Part shown: one piece after another, positions 11,529 through 23,596 of the stretch
How the letters are laid out: every line of letters starts with the position of its first letter
How positions within the stretch are numbered: the first letter of the stretch is position 1
NCBI GenBank assembly: GCA_038496445.1
Contig: JALMLS010000282.1
Span: 1-64,000, forward strand
Source of the DNA: Trichosphaerium sp. ATCC 40318
Taxonomy: Eukaryota > Discosea > Flabellinia > Trichosidae
Length of the DNA stretch: 64,000 nt
Direction of reading: 5' to 3'
Notes under the pieces: model-generated
What the model saw: only the letters and a program-made list of their open reading frames with translations
The model's database searches: none
Told to the model about the DNA's origin: nothing
Position numbers and translations under genes: made by a program

Positions 11529-12551
11529 TTATTTAGGTACTGTTATGCCGTGCTCTTTGACTCCTTTGGAGTATATGCTACAAGAATGAAGATCTCCTTT
11601 ATCTGTCATTACAGTAACAACACCGTCTTTGAGTCCATTTATGTAGTAGCTATGTTCTTGTAGTTGTCCGTTTGAATGATGTTGTTTATATTCTCCGTCT
11701 TTTTTACCATTTTTATACTCGCATTTTGAGTATAGTTGTCCATTTCTGTGCCAATAGTTATGTTCTCCTATTTTCTTACCATCTCTGTAATGTCCTTGTG
11801 ACAGTTTAAAACCATTACGACGCCAGACTTGGCAGCAGCCGTGTTTTTTCCCGTTTCTATAAAAGCTTCTTTTGTAAAGCTTTCCATTGTCAAACCATTC
11901 TTTACATTTTCCTTCAGCCTGACCCATATCATTGTATGAGCATTGTTCTTTAAGGACACCGCTCCTTGAGTATAGTTTGTGCATGTTATCGCATCGTTGC
12001 CACCGGATACGACCATTTCTGTACCAACTTATCCACAAGCCAGTAGGAACTAAATCTGTATCAAAGCGCGTCATCTGTGCGGCTTTTTTGTTCAACAACG
12101 GCCATTTTAGGTATGTATCTTTGTCCAGTGATGTTATATATTGCTGTATCTCAGGCGGAAGTAGGAGTAAAGAACACGTGATATCATTGTTGACGTCACG
12201 TGTGGATATTTTTGTATCGTTTGTTAAACTCTTCGGTTCATATGTAATATTACACCTACGGCGTAGACTTAGAATATGCAAGCGTAGTGATCGCGTCAAA
12301 AGATCTTTAGATTGTGAAAAATAATGTACAAAAAAAAAACTGGGGTAAAAACCCAAACAGAGGCGAGGAATAGAAGTGACAAGGGCGCCAACGAAGTTTT
12401 GTGATGGTGAAAATATTTTACCGAAAACACCTACCTTGTAATTGTTCTGTATAACCTTTTGGTGCATGGTAATGTATCTCTTCTTTGTGTAAGCATCTGT
12501 GGTGTTCGTGTTGTTACTTTTATAAAAATGGTGAATGTTTAAACCGACCAA
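11529..12551 (-). CDS. F-box-like protein with YwqK/MORN-variant repeats
   Basis: A continuous frame of up to 340 codons. From about residue 130 there is an F-box-like head (LLPPEIQQYITSLD, TYLKWPLLNKKAAQM). It is followed by about six tandem repeats of 23-24 residues of the form G-x-W-x-x-N-G-x-L-x-x-x-x-x-Y-x-x-G-K-K. This is the YwqK-type MORN variant described in bacterial antitoxins and, in many copies, in some giant viruses. The first 130 residues look atypical and include a candidate intron (GTAGGTGTTTTC to CCCCAG), so the real start may lie elsewhere. A paralogue of the same layout is at 57086-57745. A role as an SCF-type adaptor is inference from the head alone. Confidence 0.7.
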   Translation of the reverse strand: MVGLNIHHFYKSNNTNTTDAYTKKRYITMHQKVIQNNYKVGVFGKIFSPSQNFVGALVTSIPRLCLGFYPSFFFVHYFSQSKDLLTRSLRLHILSLRRRCNITYEPKSLTNDTKISTRDVNNDITCSLLLLPPEIQQYITSLDKDTYLKWPLLNKKAAQMTRFDTDLVPTGLWISWYRNGRIRWQRCDNMHKLYSRSGVLKEQCSYNDMGQAEGKCKEWFDNGKLYKRSFYRNGKKHGCCQVWRRNGFKLSQGHYRDGKKIGEHNYWHRNGQLYSKCEYKNGKKDGEYKQHHSNGQLQEHSYYINGLKDGVVTVMTDKGDLHSCSIYSKGVKEHGITVPK

Positions 12552-12559
12552 CGTTCATG

Positions 12560-13170
12560 TGGGTTAACTTTATTTTCAATGAAATCCTGATGTTACACGC
12601 TCAATCACGGGTTATCTCATAACGCCACATATAACGAATGTGTTCGTATGTGTTGTGTCGGGGTTTGTGGGTACATAAGAGAGATGTGATAGCTGAATTC
12701 AAAGCAGTCTTGTTAACAAACTGTTGAGTGTGAAGCTAAAAGTAATCTCATTTTAAACACCATTCTATTCGTGTATTTTTCTACAGAAACCACTGCAGAG
12801 TAAATACTATTGTTGTAACGAAACGTTCAAAACTACATGACCAATCTGTCAACTGTGCATAAAAATATCGCGATATTGCATCACTATGTCACAATGGATA
12901 TAGGGCGCAGTTTGTGGTTGGATACTCCGTGATTGAGAATTGTTCTAAAATGAGTTTAAAGGGGTGACAAGTTCGCTTAGTAGCGAACAAACGCCTTTTC
13001 TTCATGGATACTTATTATTGTTTAGTGGAGTTTACTGAAACCTCCGAGTGAGCTTCTTCTTCCGAAAGGAATGAAGTTCTCCATAAGACTTTGTAGTCTT
13101 TACTTATTGTATAACAGAAGTTTTTATTTATTGAAAGGTTCATCACATTTTTCGCTCAAATTTCTTGATA
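12560..13170. other. Intergenic, no gene recognised
   Basis: AT-rich DNA with no supported coding sequence. It contains the 5' flank of the YwqK-repeat gene and the 3' flank of the unknown gene at 13176-14490. Confidence 0.5.
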
Positions 13171-13175
13171 ATGTA

Positions 13176-14490
13176 TTACTTGGCATAGTCTATGTTATGT
13201 GTCGACAATAGCGCACATGTTCGTGGCCACTCATTGGAATATTCATAAGCGAATTCAAGTAATTCCTTAGATGGTACATTGTTTTCTGCTTTACGACAAA
13301 AGAGATACCTAGGAAGAAGATACTTTTAGCTAATAGTACAACATTGGTGAACAGTCATACATTAGCTTGTCCCCTGTTTCTGGAGAACCTTGTAGAAACT
13401 CTTCATGCTTCTTCATGAACTCTAAACATTCAGATGGAGTTTCATTGACAATAGCATATTCAATAGCTTGCTGGATAAAAACCTCAAAGCAATCATTTGT
13501 ACCATGGTGAGCAAAACTATTTGAGAAAAATATTAGTTCTGATTGTTGTGATGCTTGATTTCAAGCGTACTCTTCTGCCTCTTTTAAGGTTTCAAAGACT
13601 GTCTTATCACTGAGATACATAGAGTATGTGGAGATGTATTTTTGTTTATGCAGACTAGTTTTCTTCCAGGAAGATAGCTGGCAAACAGCCAACTTGAAGG
13701 CATTCACTACTGCTTCTTTGTACTTGACACTGAAAGGAACCTTAACAGTATCAAGAGCACTGATAGCAACCTTCATCTGTATTTTATCATCAAGACCTGA
13801 CCAAGGTGTGCTCCAGTTACTTCCAACAAGGTTACTCTCAGATGTAACTTGTTCAAAATCATCTGAAGCCATTGCTAACTTAATCGTGTACTTTTCATAA
13901 AGTCTCTACAAAAAAGTGTTATCCACACACTCCCAACTTAGTTTTGAAGCAAACCTGACATCCCATCCAATCAGCAGCGATTTGGGCTTCTCTAAGCTTG
14001 TGTAATTTGTCCTTAGTGATGGGAAGTACAACTTTGTCGTTTATATCTTGTAATACGCCTTTAAAGCTTCTTAGAATGTTCAAAACCGCTGTGGTTACTA
14101 TGTCATACGTTTTACACCTTTCAAGGTGACGTTGTTGCCAAGTTTAAGTACAACCTCATTATTATTGCTCTTACTGACTTCAAGTTGATTGGCAATCACT
14201 GGAACTTGCTTTGCGACTGTTGCTTCTGCTTTAAATTGAGAAATCAACTCTTCGCCTTTCCACACCTCTAACAAGCTGTAAAAGAATTGTTTCCCGCGTT
14301 TGTGGCGTACGGATCGCCAACATTTGCTATCTCTGAGAGGTAAACAACAATTAAAGGTGCCTTTGGCTGATGGTCGCTTTTATGCTTTTACGCAATTGAA
14401 TAGCTTAACACCTGCCGCAATTTCAAGCCTTTGACTGATTCGATGATTGGCTTAGCTGAGCCATCAAATTGCTTAAAGGTTATCAAATAG
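13176..14490 (-). CDS. Unrecognised multi-exon protein
   Basis: Several exons join in phase on the minus strand. One begins KQFDGSAKPIIESVKG (about 14480). It is followed by IANVGDP joined to LLEVWKGEELISQF, a helix-rich exon ending AADWMGCQ, and a long exon at 13910-13570 (RLYEKYTIKLAMASDD to LKEAEE). The next exon is FAHHGTNDCFEVFIQQ, and the last is YLFCRKAENN, ending CALLSTHNIDYAK at 13176. The join near 14110-14180 is not resolved, because two frames abut without an obvious GT-AG pair; this could be a frameshift. There is no signal peptide or membrane segment. I do not recognise a family. The 5' end is not located. Confidence 0.5.
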
Positions 14491-14507
14491 AGCGCTATGC
14501 ACATGTT

Positions 14508-14618
14508 AACTGGACCGTAGACGAGGTATGTGGGTGGTTAGAACACGTGGGTCTTGAAGAAGAGTCAAAACACGCAAAGTACAATTCTAACAAAAACGGA
14601 ATTGGGTTCATTTGTTAA
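14508..14618 (+). pseudogene. SAM-domain fragment
   Basis: A plus-strand frame reads NWTVDEVCGWLEHVGLEEES before a TAA. It is the N-terminal half of a SAM domain and a close relative of 7648-7743, which lies in the opposite orientation. The in-frame start is lost, because the nearby ATG is in another frame. There is no second SAM half. It contains a CACGTG. It is likely a duplicated gene relic. Confidence 0.55.
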
Positions 14619-14838
14619 CTGCTAGAGTAGCGAAAAACGTGTAATCTATTGTGCAAGTTGGTGCGTGCGCCTGATAATACTGCGATGTTTGCAAATTGTA
14701 TTTGATAATAAAACCTGAACGACATCTAATCTACTACAACTCTGTTGAGTTCTGACAGTTGCTTTATTAAATGAAGTTACAAGCTGGGTAGTAGCTCTCC
14801 AGGAGGTATAGCAATCTTAGAATATTATGTCTTTACCT

Positions 14839-16465
14839 GGTACACCTCCACACATTGCAATGTCATCTGTAGACCCGTGGTTCATACCAAACTCAGGTGT
14901 ATTATACCTAGAAACGATAGTGTCAAAAGTCACCAATTTTCTGCTTGTTTTTTTTTTCTTACTTTTGACATTGTTGTAACCACCCAGACGGATACCAGCT
15001 GATATAGATTGGTACTTGGCGACCATCACTTCCTTTAAAGTTTGTTTTTGGATCAATACAATTATCTGTCATTTTCAAAAGTTCGTTGGTAAGTGCCCTA
15101 CACAAAAGTCAGTCACGTGCACAGCGAAAAAAAAAGTTAAAAATAGAAATTATTTTTCGCTCAAATTCTTTGTTGGAGATGTCGTTTGTTCATCTCATAA
15201 AACGCTTACATGTTAGAATGCAGTTGGGATATACGCCAGAAATACTCTTTGTGGTCATTAAAAGGTATTCTAGCTACTACTCCGCCTTTGATATGAAGGA
15301 CATAATCAGCTGCTAAGTGAATAAAAGCCTGTGTTTGTGTGATTTGGTTTTTGAAAGCACTTCGTAGTAGTCCTTGGAGCAACTCACGTTCGCCCGTGTT
15401 TTTAGATTTGATAGTACTAGGTAGCTTGTGCTTTTTCCAAAAAGCTTTTATGTACGCCCAAAGGCCATTATTTAAACCTTCACTTGCATCAGGGTACGAC
15501 AAAGCCTAATCCTCATTTAGCATAATTTTTTTTTCCTGTAAAATAATTGAGAGACTGCCGCCCGTGTTGCACTACTTTTCTCATTTATAAAACGAGCTGT
15601 TTTCTACAAAAGAAGGGCCGAAACGAGTGAATTATAACGCGCCAACACAACGAATTTCGTAATGTAGTACAACCCGTTACAAGACGCACAATAGCTTCAT
15701 TGTTATCGGTTTAATTTCATTTGAAAAGAAGTAGATAGCAGCGACAATTAAAGTGTTTTTCTTGGAGTATCACGTGCCTTAGTTGCAATAAAACTCTTCC
15801 ATGATATAGACCCCATAGTACTATTTGAACCTGAGTCGGTAGCGAGTTGAATACCATCATTTATAAGATCAATCGCGAAAGCGATTTCAGACCCAACGTC
15901 AGGAAGGACTTCAATAAGTTTCAAAAAGATTTTGAAAATAAGACCGAAAGGATTCTCTGATGGTGCAGGATCGCTCTCTGACATAATAGATTGAAAAGCT
16001 ATTAAATTAGCTACATCTTGCTTATACGCATTCTCAAAAGGTACACTAAAGTACGTAAGCACGTCACCATTCAAAAGAACCACGTGGCAGTCAGAAAATC
16101 AAAAACCAAACATGACATTTCGAAAGAGAAATGGAGACGGCTTAATGGTTTCACGTGCGTACAGGAAAAAGGTGTTGAAAAATTCTACAGCGCCAAAGTC
16201 TTGCTTTGTATGCATCTCGCTGAGAACGCGATACAGTGTATCATTATTAAGCTTTTGCTCCGCTTTTATCATACTTGAAGTATTAGAACAAGTGGCAGGA
16301 CCAGGCCATGAAGGTGTGCCTAGCTGATCAACACGTGCTTTACAAAAAATGATTAGGTTTAATTTACGACCATACGTTTCCAAAACACGCGCTCCGTTAC
16401 AACGTACCTGGAAACACACAAGGTACGAGAACGCAGAAAACTACTATGAGAAGTGCTCCTTTCAT
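14839..16465 (-). CDS. Putative secreted protein, family unrecognised
   Basis: Exon 1 (16465-16408) encodes a strong signal peptide (MKGALLIVVFCVLVPCVFP). It joins in phase to ARVDQLGTPSWPGPATC, and the frame continues to about 16110. Further minus-strand exons follow: FENAYKQDVANLIAF to ARDTPRKTL (about 16050-15750), SYPDASEGLNNGLW to LHSN (15502-15207), ALTNELLKMTDN to GWLQQC (about 15098-14960) and YNTPEFGMNHGSTDDIAMCG (about 14907-14840). The last three join cleanly. The joins near 16090 and 15520-15740 are unresolved, so this could be two genes. Aromatic and Gly/Cys-rich motifs (ISWYPSGWLQQC, MCGGVPG) suggest an extracellular enzyme or effector, but I recognise no family. Confidence 0.5.
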
Positions 16466-16539
16466 TGTGAGAATGGGTAGTAGAATGTGAATTATGGCAG
16501 GTAGATTGCTTAAGTTTCGGTACTTAGCGTACCAACTTG

Positions 16540-16715
16540 AAACAAAGCTGAACCTCGTAAATCTTATTTTGGCCCAAAATCCAAATGTCAATAAACACAG
16601 TACGTTATTTGAGTGCGTACTAGCGTTGATAGACATTGTATTTTTGATTTGTGTACTTGTTAATGACATCAATTGTTTTCCGTCTAAATTCAACTCTCTG
16701 GTAGGTTTAGTGTCC
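16540..16715 (+). repeat. Dispersed repeat, copy 2
   Basis: This is the second copy of the element at 7492-7645, in the same orientation and about 9 kb away. The best block covers about 16600-16700. It lies upstream of the secreted-protein gene start. There is no terminal repeat or coding potential. Confidence 0.75.
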
Positions 16716-16957
16716 ACTTGTTGTCAGGTCAAGTTCGTTTATTTATTCTATAGCTTTATTACAGAGTATCAAAGATTGTTACCTGCCATAGTAGGATATC
16801 GAAAATCAAAATTACATTGCAATGTAAAGTACAAATCACGTGATTTGTAACGTCAAATCCCACTTCTTTTTTCTCTCTTTACAAATACAACCCCTCTGCT
16901 CTTCAAAGAACAGCCAGCAGAAGATCGATGTCTTCTCTTACAGTCTGTTACAGTCTA

Positions 16958-17506
16958 TTATCTTGTCGTGTCAGCGCAATGTTTTTCAAAGTATTCTCTG
17001 GCTTCTCTCAATGAATTTGTTTCAAAATAAGGTATACCCAAGTACGCAGCGAGTTCTGTTATCTCTGATTGTTTTACAATGATTTCGTCTGAATTGACAT
17101 ACAATCCAACTAAAAGCACACAAGGCACTCGTATTCTTCTATTAACGTACCTAGCTATAACCTCAAGCGATGTAACGTCGTCTAGAAGGCATACAAGTAT
17201 CTGCGAATCAGGTGTTTCTCGCATGAACGGGGTATCGCATCTACCGCCTAGATAAGTGTACATATCTACAGACCAAGGTTCTCCGGTGCTGTTTACGTCA
17301 TCTAGGATGAGTTTCTTAAATTGCTCGTGGAATGCGCTCTTATTGTGGTGCTTTACGCGATTTGCTCTTTTTTTATAAACTCTATGAACGCCAGAGGGTC
17401 TATAATTGAGTATTGGCTTAAAAGTACCAAATGTGTTTGATTTACAACTAATTATCATCAAGAGCGTGGTTTTGATGAAGTCTGAGTACTTTGGTAACCA
17501 ACTCAA
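16958..17506 (-). CDS. Divergent Ras-like GTPase domain protein
   Basis: A minus-strand frame of 182 codons. Its C-terminal half matches the last beta-strands of a small GTPase. RVPCVLLVGLYVNSDE stands where the NKxD strand is expected, and YFETNSLREAREYFEKH stands at the SAK strand and last helix. The P-loop is not visible in this frame, so an N-terminal exon may lie upstream or the domain is degenerate. NKxD is replaced by LYVNSD and SAK by TNS, so nucleotide binding is doubtful. It ends ADTTR with no CAAX box. It resembles the divergent protein at 59888-60760 in character rather than in close sequence. Confidence 0.5.
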   Translation of the reverse strand: MSWLPKYSDFIKTTLLMIISCKSNTFGTFKPILNYRPSGVHRVYKKRANRVKHHNKSAFHEQFKKLILDDVNSTGEPWSVDMYTYLGGRCDTPFMRETPDSQILVCLLDDVTSLEVIARYVNRRIRVPCVLLVGLYVNSDEIIVKQSEITELAAYLGIPYFETNSLREAREYFEKHCADTTR

Positions 17507-17768
17507 TGGATTTTGAAGGTGAAAATCCAGTCAAGCAAAATTGTTAGACTTGTTCCTTAGCTGGACTTTTTGATTCCGTTCAGCAAGGTCAAGTCATGAG
17601 GAGTTTGAAAAAATTTTGCTAGCTTGCAATGCATAGTAAATCCTGATGGTAACCTTGCAACCATGGTCTTTCAAACGTATGTGCTAAGTTTTGTACTGGC
17701 AAAAGCTGACAACTTCTTTTTTTTGGATTGTTTATTATTTTTTTTTAATGTTTTCTTTTTTAATTTGT

Positions 17769-19889
17769 CTAGTCTTCTTCTAAGATTTCCTCTCCTTGTT
17801 CTTCTATAAAATGAAGGTCAACTAATTCTTTTAATGGTTGAGTAAGTCTTGTCATTTCAATCTTTTTTCTAAATACAATAGAACTTGTCAACTCTACAGG
17901 TAGTTCTTTTGTTGCCCTCAATAAAAGTTGTTGATTGTAACAAATCTTTAAAATGCATTGGAGCTTAAGAGGTAATGGAGACATGTATACTACAGTCATA
18001 TAAACATTAGGGTACTCATTATCCTCAACTAGAAGAGCACCTAATTATTACTTAGTCACGTGACTGTAAAGAGTGAAGATTATTTGAAAAAGTAGAAAGA
18101 ACAAGACCACTTACCACCATAGATACACAAGTCGTCATTTTCATCCATTGCAAGCACTGGTGCACATAGATGAGGTATTTCTGCACTTGTTTTTAAATTT
18201 TCCCATTCATTGGTTGTTATGTTAAACCGAATAAATTGGCTACTGTATTTCTTAGGCGCTGAACTGCACATTCCTCCTTTACAACAAAAATTGTTAACAT
18301 AAAGATCTATTTTTGGTGTTTTTACCTGTACTGTATATATAATCACCTCTTAAAATAGAACTATGTCCATGTACGCCCATTGGTATAAACCCTTTGGCTT
18401 TAATTGACATCCAATGAAAATTATCAAGCTAAAATAGATAAGTATTGTCAATTAAAAAAAAAATGAAGAAAGCAGCATTCTGACTTCTGACTTATTACCA
18501 CAAATCCAAAATTGACAAATGTGTTTTCTTACAAGAAAGTAATATAGTAAGAAAGGTAATGGTAAAAAAAAATAAAACTAGAGTTATTCCTGAAAGAGGT
18601 TTTCAATGATTGTTGCAAATGTATGTTTTTGACCAATAGCTGAGAAAAATAGTGTATTTCTTCATTGTTAACGTACATTCAATACCCAAACATCATTATA
18701 CCATTCTTTAACATCCCAATCTTTACCACCATATATATACAATAAATTAGGCCTGACAAAAGTCGCTGTATGACCCCATCTTTTTGAAGGTTTTTTCCCA
18801 AATGTTTCAATCTCTTTCCAACATCCTGTAGATAGATCTAATATATGAACATCGTTTAAATAAGCATATTCCCTCCGGTTTTTATGATCAAAAGTACCTA
18901 GATTAAAATTAGCAATAAATAAGTAACGGTGTTTGAAAGAGAGCCAAAAAACGACAAAATACGAAAAATAGAACCAAAAAAAAAAAAAAAATATATCACG
19001 TGCCACCGCCAAATACAAGAAATCTGTTATTACCAATATTTGTAAGTGAGTGACTACTTCTTTTTGATGGTTTCAATCCTTTTGATTTTACCTCTGTCCA
19101 CCTAGAAGAAAAAAAAACCAAGCTTAGTAAGGAGAAAATCCAAGAAAAAAAAAACAAAACAAAGATGGGTAACTGTTTGTCACTGGAAATACTAACACTT
19201 CGATTGCAAATAACTTACTTGAGAGAAGGAACATCAAAAATATGAGCATCATTGAATCGTTGCATTGTGAAAGAGACCGTTAAAAATCCGCCAAACAGAA
19301 GCTACAAAAAAAAAATAGAAAATCAATATTCCACAAGGCTGCACACAACGCAATTTTTTTTTTGTTTCCCTACATGGAAGGGATCTAAGGCATTCCTGCA
19401 GTTGCGTAGTTCGAAAAAAAATCATTACAACTCATAGAAAATTTTTCAGCGCCGCAGGAGCATTAGATATGCTGAAGGGTATGAAGATGAAATATAGCGT
19501 AATAACAAGCAAAGCGTGACTCTTTAGGGCGGATTCTGTTAAATCGTTGTTACGTACAAATTGTCTATCGTTTATAGGTTCTATACGCGCCCAAGTACGT
19601 CCTTGAGGCGTTGGATGCTCCGTTGGTGCTTTTTGCCATTTTTTAATTCGTAGATTGTATAAAAACACCTAACACGCGTTTAGAAACTAATTAATAGCGA
19701 TAAAGCGGACGTCACTCTGAACATGTTCATCAGGTACACTGCTGTTTGCTTCTCCGGCATACAGCGCAAAGTAATCACCTACTCTACACCCTGAAGTACC
19801 TTTTAAAGATATTAACACAAGTACGACAAAGTTATTGATAAACCTGCTCTAGCTGTTGTAAATTCAGCTCCAAACCGTGACGTTAGCAT
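17769..19889 (-). CDS. Kelch-repeat beta-propeller protein
   Basis: Minus-strand exons start at 19889 (MLTSRFGAEFTTARA). They continue with GCRVGDYFALYAGEAN and FLYNLRIKKWQKAPTEHP. Kelch blades follow: RFNDAHIFDV, RWTEVKSKGLKPSKRSSHS, FLVFGGG, YLNDVHILDLSTGCWKEIE, WGHTATFVRPNLLYIYGG and WYNDVWVLN. They are followed by GVHGHSSIL and a DLCIYGG blade. A non-kelch C-terminal exon (17999-17769) ends GEEILEED. The repeated (Y/F)GG plus W spacing defines about five to six blades. Such propellers act as protein-binding scaffolds. No BTB or F-box domain is visible. Introns at about 18060 and 18995 carry CACGTG. Confidence 0.8.
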
Positions 19890-20009
19890 TATTATTGATG
19901 AGCACTGGTTTGAAAATAGGTAAGAACGTTTTTGTAAAAATGGCGCTTTAAGTCGCCTTTTTGGCTTTTTTAGTCAGTTTGTTAACAATTTGCAAGCACA
20001 CTAGCATCT

Positions 20010-22408
20010 ATGAGAAGTATTTTGGTCGTCGCATCTTGGTTGTTTATTGCGCACGTGTACGTTTGAAAAGTCAGTTGAAAATACAGGCAACCTTTAGAGC
20101 TAAATATGCTGCTTTTCGCTTTCTTAGCGTTTTCGCCTCTGACGTGTAACTAGCGTATCGTATCCGCAATATAATGGGTTCTTTGATACTATGGATAATG
20201 GTTTAGCACGTGGATGGGCGTATGAGGCATCTCTAGGTACAGCACTAAACTTTCGGTGCTCACAACGAAATCATCGAGTTTTTATTTTCAAATCACACCT
20301 GAGTTTAATTTTGTCGTAGGAAGAGCCGCATCCCATATTGATATTTATATTGATAACGTACTTTGGTCTTCTGTTACTGCAAATTTTAGTCGACCAGACA
20401 TTGTACCAGGTGGCGCTCCAAACTCTGAACACGGGTTCCAAGTCAAACTTCCTTCGGAAAAAATCGTTCACAATACCCGAATCGATGTCTTTTTGGTTTG
20501 TTCTGATAACTCGCGTTGGTCGCTTAATCAGTCGCCAAGAATGACTGATCCTCTCAGCAGAGGTTTAGAGAAGCCTCAGGGCTTACAAGGGAACGATGAT
20601 CAAAATATGATGGACTACATTATGGCTAACGAACCAGCTGCTGTTCCTCTCAGAATGGCGAAAATTAAAGCAGATCTCAAGCCAGGTATTCGCCGTTACA
20701 ACATGTTTTGGTCAGCTGTAGAATCAAAAATACCAAGCAGTAACGCGCCTTTGTCTTGTCCAAGTGGATATCAGATGACTCCTTTGAACGAAAAGGATAG
20801 AATCGCAAGAGGATACTTCAAGTGAGTTTCAAAAAAAATTGTCATTCTAGTTTTCGTCTTCCTAGCATTTAACAGTGATCCCTGTTTCTGTTTTTTCCTT
20901 TGTAACATGTTTAGGTATCACTGCTATAATACAGCTGCTTTGGAACACTTTGATACACTATTCGAACTTGATAAGTCAGTTGGAGCTATAAACGCTGGTA
21001 TCATTTATTCTGCACCTTCTTTTTATCAATACAAAAATTGTACCGGTTTTCCATGGGGTAATGGCATGTTCAAAGGAGGATGTGTACCAAGAGGCACGAT
21101 TTAAATAACTATTAAAACCAATTTAAGTCAGCAATGAGCTGAAAAAATAACAGTTTGTGATACAACCTTTTTAACACGTGCTTTTCATTTGACTTATCTT
21201 TATTAGAGGATGCTATGGATGATTGGAGTGATTATGTTAACCTTCTTGCAGAAAGATATAACGGTGGTCCGTCTTCTCCGCATAAACTTGCACATTACGT
21301 TATTTGGAACGAAGTGCGTGAAAACAAATACAGAAAAAAGTTGTGAACAAACACAGTTGTCTTTCTCAGAACTTTTGTTGTGATTTCATGCTAAATTGAG
21401 CAATGCTGCTTAGGTTGCTAGTAGCGCTTGGATGGATTACAGCCCTATACTGCGAAATAGATATAACGGAAGCGACTTTACAGCATCAGAAATGAATATC
21501 TTAACAGGAAAATACGCTGACATGATGAAGAGGGCTTCAACAGCTGTGCGAAGACATATGCGAGGAGCAATGATTTGGATTTCTACTGATCGTCTTTGGG
21601 AGAAACCACACTTGAACATTGGAGCGGTACATATCAAAAAATAAACGTGCACGTGACTTTTAACTGAAAAAACAAAAAAAGGTTGGCCATCATGGTACAC
21701 ATCGATTTATGGACTTTTTGTGGCCACAACTTGGTATTTCGATGGATTGGGGTGTTGCTGTTCATCCCTATGATCCTGGTAACCCAAGAGACGATCAAAG
21801 TAAACAAGGGATGTACACCTTTGATACCTTGAATAAGATAGTTCTCACTTACCAGCATGCACAACTTTCAGCAATTGCTAAAGTATCTGATAGAGGGTAC
21901 GTCACGTGACCTTTTTTTAAAGTATACATCAACGTTACATATACTAACGAGATATTTCTTTTAGATTCTCTGTAAGACCTCAGGTGATGATGTATGCTTC
22001 AGAGCAAGGATGGGCTAAATCTAAGACCATGACAGACGTTTTAAGAGCTAGAAATATTTGTTACGCTCATGCTCTTTCTCTAGCTCAAAACTTATTCGCT
22101 GTTACTCATAATTACTTCCATGAATCACCTACTTCAAGTACTATACAAACTCATACTTTCATCAACCTAACAAGGCCATTAGATTCTCAAAACGGTCAAG
22201 ATTTCGGGTTGATTCCAAACACCATTTTTGGAAACCTTACAAACGCTGATGGTTATCCAACATGGGAGGGTATGTGTAGTTTTGCATATGTTGTTACTCA
22301 TACATTATTCAAAATATAGCATATAAATCTACAGCTCCATCTGTATTCAACAAGGAGTCAGATCACTATTGTTGTAAAACGTGGCAAACTGGTTGTAAGG
22401 AACTTTAA
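20010..22408 (+). CDS. Secreted DUF5722-like glycosidase-fold protein
   Basis: Nine phase-consistent exons encode 570 residues: 20010-20056, 20154-20236, 20320-20821, 20915-21083, 21209-21313, 21414-21626, 21682-21896, 21965-22269 and 22335-22408. A signal peptide (MRSILVVASWLFIAHVVS) is followed by an N-terminal beta domain (GWAYEASLG, IDIYIDNVLW, NFSRPDI). A putative TIM-barrel follows with HYVIWNEV, MDWGVAVHPYDPGN, MMYASEQGWA and HALSLAQ. The acidic residues in IWNE and SEQG sit where clan GH-A catalytic glutamates would be. This resembles DUF5722 proteins, which are best known from bacteria. The substrate is unknown; secretion and digestion of polysaccharide are inference. Intron 7 begins GTACGTCACGTGAC. 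Confidence 0.75.
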
Positions 22409-22414
22409 TAAAAA

Positions 22415-23590
22415 TGAACTATTTGCTTTGGAGTTTAGGCCATGCTGTGGTCAGTAGTACATTCTTATTTGGGCTAAGAAGTTTGGTAATGAATGCTGAC
22501 AGGGAAAAAGGTAATTAAACAACCTTCTTAGAGCAACAAAAGGTAACCAGCCAGTCGACCAGAAAACTCAACAGCTCCTCGTACCCTTGTCGAAGGTAAC
22601 GTGATTGAATCACAGCTCGCGAAAGAATGGGAGTTCGTATTTTTTGATCCGACTTTTTGTATTCTGGAGTTGAATCTTTTTTATTGTAATCCCGGGTAAA
22701 CTCTCGTACCGAATGAAGATTACTAAATTTCCCAAGTAAAATCCTATGGGAGAGACCTGGTGTCCATATACATGCAAGTTGTCCTTCCAAAAGACGAAAA
22801 GTGAGCGAGTTTCCTTTCATTTGAGTTTGCTAAGAAAACGCGAACCTTTTCAGCTTTTGCTCTCTCCCACACTGCCCTAAACATGTACAAATATCACACG
22901 CAGTTTTCCTTTGCAAGTGAAGGCCATATAGTACTGGAACCGTGCAATTGGAAGTCTACATTTGCAACATCAATTTTGGAAATAGCAAAGTCTCTAAACA
23001 CGGACTGTAGCCCTAAATTTAGGTTCTTTCATTCATTTTCACTCACACCGCGGTCTCAATACTACAGGGTAATAAAAAGTCGGATAAATAGTTTAACGCG
23101 CAGCTGACGAATTAAGTATGTTTTGAATTCAGCTAAAAAAGGGTAAGAAGCACCTCGCAACAAGCTATACTCGAACTAATGCACTTTTAAGAGCGTTGTT
23201 GTGGCTGTAAACATATTATTAGACGTAATGCGTTATGGACAACTAAAAGGGTATACTAATACTTCTGTCGCTTGTATAAGTGCGTAAACGCGACAATAGA
23301 TTTTATTGCTAATGCCGTACATTTTACAAATTTGGTTCAAACAACGTCTTTACGTTATATAACACTCGAATAGTTGTTCTTGTATGTTTTTTGCCTCTAG
23401 TATACAATCTCACTGTAATTGATAACAATGGACAAACTACGGTACGAACGACACTAACGACGCTCAAGCAACCCTAACGAGCACTATTCGGGCAGTTTTA
23501 TAAAAGATTTCTAAACCCGGCCTAAAACGAGCTTTTCGCACAAAAACAGAACAATCTTTGTTTATACGTTTGTCTTAGTACATCAAAGCA
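22415..23590. other. Intergenic, no gene recognised
   Basis: Only short frames on either strand (for example 22515-22820 minus and 22883-23107 plus), with no recognisable motif and no exon support. It probably contains the 3' flank of the glycosidase gene and the promoter of the 7-TM gene. Confidence 0.5.
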
Positions 23591-23596
23591 ATAAAA

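Noticed and set aside
11768-12324. Overlapping frames on both strands within the YwqK-repeat gene
   Set aside because: They are shadows of the tandem-repeat coding sequence and lack recognisable motifs.
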